Shown here in pieces: positions 52,223-57,400 of a DNA stretch of 57,400 nucleotides. Location of the stretch: positions 1 through 57,400 of the forward strand of contig JAEYRD010000228.1 of the NCBI GenBank assembly GCA_023435725.1, written 5' to 3'. The stretch comes from Pseudomonadota bacterium. GTDB lineage: Bacteria > Pseudomonadota > Alphaproteobacteria > Rhizobiales > Xanthobacteraceae. The position numbers and the translations under genes are program-made. The notes below the pieces were generated by a model. The model was not told the DNA's origin. It saw only the letters and a program-made list of their open reading frames with translations, and did not search any database. Positions within the stretch are counted from its first letter, which is position 1, and every line of letters begins with the position of its first letter.

Positions 52223-53385
52223 CCGATGCTCTCTCGATTGCCCGCGATCTCATCCGCTGCCCCTCGGTAACCCCGGCCGATGCCGGTGCGCTCGGGGTGC
52301 TCGAAAAAGCCCTCACCGCAGCCGGCTTCATTTGCCACCGCGTGACGTTCTCCGAAGCCGGTACCGCCGACGTCGACAATCTCTACGCGCGGATCGGCAG
52401 CGAGGGGCCGCACATCAGCTTTGCCGGCCACACCGACGTGGTGCCGCCCGGTGACGAGAGCGCCTGGAGCGTCGGTGCGTTCTCGGGCGAGGTGAAGGAC
52501 GGTTTTCTGCACGGTCGCGGCGCCGTCGACATGAAGGGCGGCATCGCCTGCTCGGTCGCCGCGGTGCTGGAGCATCTCGCCGCCAACGGCGGCAAGCCGC
52601 GCACTGACGGCAAGGGTTCGATTTCCTTCCTGATCACCGGCGATGAGGAAGACGTTTCCATCAACGGCACGATCAAGCTGCTGAAATGGGCCGCCGAGCG
52701 CGGCGAGAAGTTCGACCATTGCGTGCTCGGCGAGCCCTCGAATGTCGAGACGCTCGGCGACACCATCAAGGTCGGCCGCCGCGGCTCGCAATCCGGCACG
52801 CTCTATGTCGACGGTGTGCAGGGGCATGTGGCCTATCCGCACCGCGCGGCCAACCCGGTGCCGGATATTGCGCGACTGATCGTGGCGATCTCCGATGAGC
52901 CGCTCGATCATGGCAGCGCGCAGTTCCAGGCGTCCAATCTCGAATTCACCTCGGTCGACGTCGGCAATACCGCCAACAACGTCATCCCCGGCCAGGCCCG
53001 CGCCAAATTCAACATCCGCTACAACGACAACCACACGCAGGCGAGCCTGCGCGACCTGGTCGAGTCGCGTTTGGCAAAAGCCTGCGGCAACCGCATCCGC
53101 GCCCGCATCGTCTGGGAGCCGTCGAACTCCAACGTGTTCGTCACCAAGCCCGGCCCGTTCACCGAACTCGCAGTCTCGGCGATCGAGGAAGTGACGGGCC
53201 GCAAGCCAGAGTTGTCGACGTCAGGCGGCACCTCGGATGCGCGCTTCATCTCCAGCTACTGCCCGGTGATCGAGTTCGGCCTGGTCGGCCAGACGATGCA
53301 CCAGGTCGACGAGCGCGTGCCGGTGGTGGATCTGGAGAAGCTGACGAAGGTGTATCGCGGGATTTTGACGAGGTATTTCGGGTAG
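52219..53385 (+). CDS. dapE: succinyl-diaminopimelate desuccinylase
   Basis: A 388-residue M20 metallopeptidase-fold enzyme of the lysine/diaminopimelate pathway. The dinuclear zinc ligands are visible: His71 and Asp73 (GHTDVVPPGD), Asp104 (GAVDMKGG), Glu143-Glu144 (TGDEED) and a C-terminal histidine in GQTMHQVDERV. The dimerisation domain contains GVQGHVAYPHRAANP and GNTANNVIPGQA. Coupled to the DUF805 gene by a four-base overlap. Confidence 0.97.
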   Translation: MTDALSIARDLIRCPSVTPADAGALGVLEKALTAAGFICHRVTFSEAGTADVDNLYARIGSEGPHISFAGHTDVVPPGDESAWSVGAFSGEVKDGFLHGRGAVDMKGGIACSVAAVLEHLAANGGKPRTDGKGSISFLITGDEEDVSINGTIKLLKWAAERGEKFDHCVLGEPSNVETLGDTIKVGRRGSQSGTLYVDGVQGHVAYPHRAANPVPDIARLIVAISDEPLDHGSAQFQASNLEFTSVDVGNTANNVIPGQARAKFNIRYNDNHTQASLRDLVESRLAKACGNRIRARIVWEPSNSNVFVTKPGPFTELAVSAIEEVTGRKPELSTSGGTSDARFISSYCPVIEFGLVGQTMHQVDERVPVVDLEKLTKVYRGILTRYFG

Positions 53386-53410
53386 GCGCTGCTGCTGCCA
53401 CAAACTCCGC

Positions 53411-53515
53411 TGTCATCGCCCGACTCGATTGGGCGATCCAGTATTCCAGAGGCAGCAGTGATTGAGCCGAGACGCCGCGGCGTACTGGATGCCCCCGCTT
53501 TCGCGGGGCATGACG
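53411..53515. repeat. palindromic repeat (TGTCATCGCCCG family)
   Basis: Arms containing TGTCATCGCCCG plus GGGCGATCCAGTA and TACTGGAT plus GCGGGGCATGACG flank about 40 bases. It lies between the convergent dapE and truA genes and could terminate both. Confidence 0.65.
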
Positions 53516-53552
53516 GTGGTGAGTGTCGCGAGAGCGTGCGCCCTCGCACACC

Positions 53553-54290
53553 TCAATAATCCACCTTCACCAGATACAGCCCCTCCGGCGGGGCGACGAT
53601 GCCGCAGGCGGCGCGGTTGCGCGCTTTGAGCGCTGTGGACAGATCATCCGCAGTCCAGCGGCCTTCGCCGACCCAGACCAGCGAGCCGACCATCGAACGG
53701 ACTTGGCTGTGCAGGAACGAACGCGCCGAGGTGACAATGGTTATCTCACGCCCGTCGCGCAGCACGTCGAGCTGGTCGAGCGTCTTCTCCGGCGACTTGG
53801 CCTGGCACTCGGTATCTCGGAACGTCGTGAAATCGTGCTTGCCGAGCAGGCGCTGCGCGGCCGCATGCATTGCATCGCTATCGAGCCGGCGCGGCACGCG
53901 CCAGGCGTGGCCGACGTCGAGCGCGAGATTGGCGCGGGTGTTGACGATGCGATAGCGGTAGTGGCGCTTGATTGCCGAGAAGCGCGCCTCGAAAGTATCA
54001 GGCACGATCTCCGCCTCTAGCACCGCGATCGGATGCGGACGCAAATGCGCATTCAATCCATCGCGAAAGCGACCAGGCGGAAACTGCTTCTCGATGTCGA
54101 CATGTGCGACCTGGCCCCGCGCATGCACGCCGGCATCGGTGCGGCCGGCGCCATGCACCCGCAAATCGGCGCCGGTCATCGCCTTCACCGCCGCCTCGAG
54201 CGCGCCCTGCACGGAAGGCAGCGTCTCCTGCACCTGCCAGCCGTAGAATGGTGCGCCGTCATATTCGATGGTGAGCTTGTAGCGGGGCAT
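53553..54290 (-). CDS. truA: tRNA pseudouridine(38-40) synthase
   Basis: A 245-residue TruA. The catalytic aspartate is Asp52 in GAGRTDAGVHA; other family blocks are YDGAPFYGWQVQ, RVPRRLDSDAMHAAAQ, GKHDFTTFRD and FLHSQVRSMVGSLV. It modifies the anticodon stem-loop of tRNAs. The ATG at 54290 is preferred over one seven codons upstream because the family begins MPRYKLTIEYDG. It is the last gene of the def-fmt-truA set. Confidence 0.96.
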   Translation of the reverse strand: MPRYKLTIEYDGAPFYGWQVQETLPSVQGALEAAVKAMTGADLRVHGAGRTDAGVHARGQVAHVDIEKQFPPGRFRDGLNAHLRPHPIAVLEAEIVPDTFEARFSAIKRHYRYRIVNTRANLALDVGHAWRVPRRLDSDAMHAAAQRLLGKHDFTTFRDTECQAKSPEKTLDQLDVLRDGREITIVTSARSFLHSQVRSMVGSLVWVGEGRWTADDLSTALKARNRAACGIVAPPEGLYLVKVDY

Positions 54291-54338
54291 CTTGTCCAGT
54301 TTCGCTGTCATCGTCCGCCTTCGCGGGGTGTGACAGTG

Positions 54339-55274
54339 TCAGGTGAATTTCGCGCCTGCCTTCAATGGCACGCCGCGCAGGAAGTCGGCGGCCAGCATCC
54401 GCGCCTTACCCTCACGCTGCAGCTCGAGGATGCGGATCGCGCCCTCGCCGCAGGCAATAGTGAGCTGGTCGTCGAGCACCTCGCCGGGCGCGCCGGAGCC
54501 CTTCGCGAGCTCGCAGCGCAGGATTTTCACGCGTGCGTTCTCGCTGACGCCTGCAAGCTCGGCCCAGGCGCCGGGGAACGGCGACAGTCCATGGATATGG
54601 CGCAGCACCTCGCGCGCGGGCCTGGTCCAGTCGATCCGCGCCTCCGCCTTGTCGATCTTGGCGGCATAGGTGACGCCGTCTTCGCTCTGCTTTTTGAGCT
54701 GGAGCCCGCCGCGGGCGAGCGCGGCCATCGCGCGCACCATCAGATCGGCGCCGAGCCGGGACAGGCGGTCGTGCAGATCGACCGCGGTCATGTTGTCCGT
54801 GATCGCGAGGCGCTCGGCCATTGCGACGTCGCCGGTGTCGAGGCCGACATCCATCTTCATCACCATCACGCCGCTCTCGGCATCGCCGGCCATGATCGCG
54901 CGGTTGATCGGGGCCGCGCCGCGCCAGCGCGGCAGCAGCGAAGCGTGCAGGTTGTAGCAGCCGAGCTTTGGCGCATCGAGGATCGCCTGCGGCAGGATCA
55001 TGCCGTAGGCGACGACGACGGCAGCGTCGGCATCAAAGGCTCTGAATTCGTCGAGCGCCTCCGGCGTCTTCAGCGTCTTCGGCGTCAGCACGGGAACGCC
55101 GAGTTTTCGCGCGGCTTCCTCGACCGGGGTCGGCTGCAATTGCAAGCCGCGCCGCCCGCCAGGCTTCGGCGCGCGGGTATAGACGGCCGCGATCTCGTGG
55201 CCATGCGCGACCAGTTCGAGCAGCGTCGGCACGGAGAAATCGGGCGTGCCCATGAAGATCAGGCGGAGGGGCAT
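54339..55274 (-). CDS. fmt: methionyl-tRNA formyltransferase
   Basis: A 311-residue enzyme that formylates initiator Met-tRNA. It has FMGTPDFSVPTL, catalytic Asn108 and His110 (NLHASLLPRWRGAAPI), and Asp146 in GLDTGD; the C-terminal RNA-binding domain closes the protein. The ATG at 55274 is the family start; the frame stays open upstream only through the repeat at 55310-55426. It works with def encoded just upstream. Confidence 0.96.
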   Translation of the reverse strand: MPLRLIFMGTPDFSVPTLLELVAHGHEIAAVYTRAPKPGGRRGLQLQPTPVEEAARKLGVPVLTPKTLKTPEALDEFRAFDADAAVVVAYGMILPQAILDAPKLGCYNLHASLLPRWRGAAPINRAIMAGDAESGVMVMKMDVGLDTGDVAMAERLAITDNMTAVDLHDRLSRLGADLMVRAMAALARGGLQLKKQSEDGVTYAAKIDKAEARIDWTRPAREVLRHIHGLSPFPGAWAELAGVSENARVKILRCELAKGSGAPGEVLDDQLTIACGEGAIRILELQREGKARMLAADFLRGVPLKAGAKFT

Positions 55275-55309
55275 GTGGCGAGACAATCCTCGGAAACGAG
55301 CAAGGTACT

Positions 55310-55426
55310 CGTCATGGCCCGGCTTGTCCCGGCCATCCACGTTCTTCCTGCTCGCGGCGGCAAAGAATGTGGATGCCCGGCACATTAGCTTGAAGATGCG
55401 CTCCGCGCTTTCGGCCGGGCATGACG
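55310..55426. repeat. palindromic repeat (CGTCATGGCC family), second copy
   Basis: Same family as 48271-48356 but with a longer centre: left arm CGTCATGGCCCGGCTTGTCC, right side GTGGATGCCCGGCAC and a final GGCCGGGCATGACG after an insert of about 30 bases containing GCGCTCCGCGC. It separates def from fmt. Confidence 0.7.
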
Positions 55427-55440
55427 GCGAAGTTTGGGAG

Positions 55441-55965
55441 CTACTCCGCGCGCTTGGCGGCTTTCTCGAACTTTTTCATGACCCGATCGCGCTTGAGCTT
55501 CGACAGATAGTCAACGAACAGCACGCCGTTGAGATGGTCGATCTCGTGCTGGATGCAGGTGGCGTAGAGGCCCTCGGCTTCCTCCTCGTGCACCTTGCCA
55601 TCGAGATCGGTGAAGCGCACGCGGACCTTCGCCGGCCGCTCGACCTCCTCGTAATATTCGGGGATCGAGAGGCAGCCTTCTTCGTAGACCGACAGCTCCT
55701 CGGACGAGGCGAGGATCTCGGGGTTGATGAAGACGCGCGGCTCCCGGTTGGTCTCTCCGTTCTCGTCGCGCTTGGCGAGATCCATGGTGATGAGCCGCAA
55801 GGGCTGGGCGACCTGGATCGCCGCGAGCCCGATGCCGGGCGCGTCGTACATGGTCTCGAACATGTCGTCGGCAAGCTTGCGGATCTCGGCCGTGACCTTC
55901 TCGATCGGCTTGGAGACCAGGCGCAACTGCTTGTCGGGCAGGATGATGATTTCTCGTAGGGCCAT
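55441..55965 (-). CDS. def: peptide deformylase
   Basis: A 174-residue metalloenzyme that removes the N-formyl group from new proteins. All three motifs are intact: GIGLAAIQ (44-51), EGCLS with metal ligand Cys98, and QHEIDH with His140, Glu141 and His144. It is the first gene of the def-fmt-truA set and is divergent from rmuC. Confidence 0.97.
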   Translation of the reverse strand: MALREIIILPDKQLRLVSKPIEKVTAEIRKLADDMFETMYDAPGIGLAAIQVAQPLRLITMDLAKRDENGETNREPRVFINPEILASSEELSVYEEGCLSIPEYYEEVERPAKVRVRFTDLDGKVHEEEAEGLYATCIQHEIDHLNGVLFVDYLSKLKRDRVMKKFEKAAKRAE

Positions 55966-56027
55966 GGCGGCGATTTAAGCCGCATGCCGGATGCGGTCAA
56001 TGCGGCCGGGAACTCGTTAACGGTCCG

Positions 56028-56083
56028 GTAACCATAAAACTATGGGCTTTATTAACCATAAGAATTAGGGGTCCGTTAACCAT
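56028..56083. promoter_or_regulatory. three TTAACCAT-like octamers at 24-base steps, candidate CtrA-type operator
   Basis: GTAACCAT (56028-56035), TTAACCAT (56052-56059) and TTAACCAT (56076-56083) repeat at exactly 24-base intervals in the def-rmuC gap. The first and third also share GGTCCG directly before. TTAACCAT is one of the reported CtrA recognition octamers in alphaproteobacteria. The array is much more AT-rich than its surroundings and lies 53 bases upstream of rmuC and about 60 upstream of def. CtrA binding is inference. Confidence 0.55.
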
Positions 56084-56135
56084 AAATGTTCCCTCTTCGT
56101 TCGCGCATTCTCGCGAATCGGCTAGAAGGGGCAGC

Positions 56136-57338
56136 ATGAACGAGATCATTTTCCTGGTTGGTGACTGGCCGGTGCGCACGATCGATGCGCTGATCGGCTT
56201 CGGTGTCCTGGTCCTCATCCTGCTGGTTGTGATTGCGGTCGTGATCGCGCGCTCCGGGCGACGCGGCGCGGAACTCGCCATGGCACACGCGATCCGGGCC
56301 GACGAACTCGAGGAGCGCCTGAGCCAGGTGCTGCACGCCCAGAGCGAGGCTTCAGGCCGGGTCGATGCCATGACCCAGGCGCTGGCCGGCCGCCAGGCCG
56401 AGATGGCGCGCGCGGTCAACGAACGGCTGGATTCGGTGACCCATCGCGTCGGCCAGTCCATGGAGCACTCGACCCGCAACACCATGGAGAGCCTGCGCGC
56501 CCTGCACGAACGGCTCGGCATCATCGACAGCGCGCACAAGAACCTCACCGACCTCACCACGCAGGTGACGACCTTGCGCGACGTGCTCGCCAACAAGCAG
56601 TCGCGCGGCGCCTTCGGCCAGGCGCGGATGGAGGCGATCGTCCAGGATGGTCTTCCCAAAGGCTCCTACGAGTTCCAGTTCACGCTCTCCACGGGAAAGC
56701 GGCCGGACTGCGTCGTGTTCCTGCCCGATCAGCGGCCGCTCTGCATCGACGCGAAATTTCCGCTGGAAGCGATGACCGCGCTGCACGACGCCCGCAGCGA
56801 CGAGGAGCGGCGGATTGCCACGCAGCGGCTGCGCGGCGACGTGATGAAGCATGTCAGCGACATCGCGGAAAAATATCTCGTCGCCGGCGAGACCCAGGAG
56901 ATGGCGCTGATGTTCGTGCCGTCGGAATCGGTCTACGCCGAGATCCATGACGGCTTCGACGACGTGATCCAGAAGGCCTACCGCGCCCGCGTCGTGCTGG
57001 TGTCGCCCTCGCTGCTGATGCTCGCGATCCAGGTGATGCAGCAGATCATGAAGGATGCGCGCATGCGCGACGCCGCCGACCAGATCCGCACCGAGGTGAT
57101 CAAGCTCGGCGACGATCTCGGCCGCCTGCGCGACCGCGTGCTGAAGCTGCAGAAGCACTTTGCCGACGTGAACGAGGACGTCCGGCAAGTGCTGATATCC
57201 GCCGACAAGATCGAGAAGCGTGCGGGGCGGATCGAGGAACTCGACTTCAGCAAGACCGATGCGCCGGCGGAAGGCCCGCGCCTCGTCGCGTCAGGCGCGC
57301 CCGAGCTGTTTCCAAGGAAGCTCCAGGCGGGGGAGTGA
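56136..57338 (+). CDS. rmuC: DNA recombination protein RmuC
   Basis: A 400-residue RmuC family protein. One N-terminal membrane anchor (residues about 18-40), a coiled-coil region (about 50-150), then the nuclease-like core with VQDGLPKGSYEFQFTL, RPDCVVFLPDQRPLCIDAKFPLEA, including the D-x-K end of a PD-(D/E)xK-like fold, and MFVPSESVYAEIH. RmuC limits recombination at inverted repeats. It is notable in a region full of long palindromes. Possible CtrA-type sites lie upstream. Confidence 0.95.
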   Translation: MNEIIFLVGDWPVRTIDALIGFGVLVLILLVVIAVVIARSGRRGAELAMAHAIRADELEERLSQVLHAQSEASGRVDAMTQALAGRQAEMARAVNERLDSVTHRVGQSMEHSTRNTMESLRALHERLGIIDSAHKNLTDLTTQVTTLRDVLANKQSRGAFGQARMEAIVQDGLPKGSYEFQFTLSTGKRPDCVVFLPDQRPLCIDAKFPLEAMTALHDARSDEERRIATQRLRGDVMKHVSDIAEKYLVAGETQEMALMFVPSESVYAEIHDGFDDVIQKAYRARVVLVSPSLLMLAIQVMQQIMKDARMRDAADQIRTEVIKLGDDLGRLRDRVLKLQKHFADVNEDVRQVLISADKIEKRAGRIEELDFSKTDAPAEGPRLVASGAPELFPRKLQAGE

Positions 57339-57379
57339 TTCTCTTCCTAGATCCGGTTCGCTGCCGCCCCAATTTCGCT

Positions 57380-57400
57380 GTCGTCGCCCGGCTTGACCGG
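57380..57400. repeat. start of a palindromic repeat cut by the window edge
   Basis: The last bases (TGTCGTCGCCCGGCTTGACC) read like the left arm of the TGTCATCGCCCG family repeat at 53411. The other arm would lie outside the window. Confidence 0.35.

Noticed and set aside
54033..55388. 451-codon plus-strand open frame
   Set aside because: It lies antisense to truA and fmt, which have complete motifs. Long antisense frames are expected at this G+C and codon bias.

Overview
The window is a stretch of chromosome from an alphaproteobacterium of the Bradyrhizobium/Rhodopseudomonas type. The evidence is the block rpmH-rnpA-yidC-engB-argB followed by dapD-dapE and the opposite-strand def-fmt-truA, the large NAD-glutamate dehydrogenase at the left edge, high G+C, and many long imperfect palindromes of the kind scattered through bradyrhizobial genomes. 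No transposase, integrase, rRNA or CRISPR array was found. One complete tRNA is present: tRNA-Arg(ACG), minus strand, 41349-41425.

Layout. (1) 1-7.8 kb: end of NAD-GDH, a small hypothetical, a DUF900-type hydrolase lipoprotein, an autotransporter with a regular 21-residue repeat, and small unknown genes. A truncated SnoaL-like gene and two tRNA 3'-end remnants follow at 7.6-7.95 kb. (2) 8-12.3 kb: YbaK-like deacylase, CBS-domain protein, SDR dehydrogenase, hexapeptide acyltransferase, LysR regulator. (3) 12.5-40.7 kb: a surface-polysaccharide locus of visibly lower G+C. It has cysD-cysNC (PAPS supply), a divergent operon with an ABC-2 polysaccharide exporter, a methyltransferase-like protein and a TIGR04372-type protein, and a long minus-strand operon of 19 genes (39.2 down to 20.5 kb). 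(4) 40.7-41.4 kb: small degenerate genes and tRNA-Arg. (5) 41.7-57.4 kb: conserved core genes separated by palindromic repeats.

How the locus may work (inference). The long operon holds a split transketolase, a GmhA-like SIS isomerase, a PfkB-kinase/nucleotidyltransferase fusion in reversed domain order, a second sugar-1-phosphate nucleotidyltransferase and two nucleotide-sugar epimerase/dehydratases. Together these suggest synthesis of an activated, modified heptose from sedoheptulose 7-phosphate. Several methyltransferases, a Gfo/Idh/MocA oxidoreductase, a zinc dehydrogenase, an acyltransferase and a PAPS-type sulfotransferase would decorate it, and the ABC exporter would move the polymer out. 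CysDNC would feed the sulfotransferase.

The locus lies between the intact tRNA-Arg gene and a 24-of-25-base copy of that tRNA's 3' end at 7914-7938, in the orientation expected of a tRNA-integrated genomic island, although no integrase remains. At the far right, three TTAACCAT-like octamers repeat at exact 24-base steps upstream of rmuC, resembling a CtrA-type operator.
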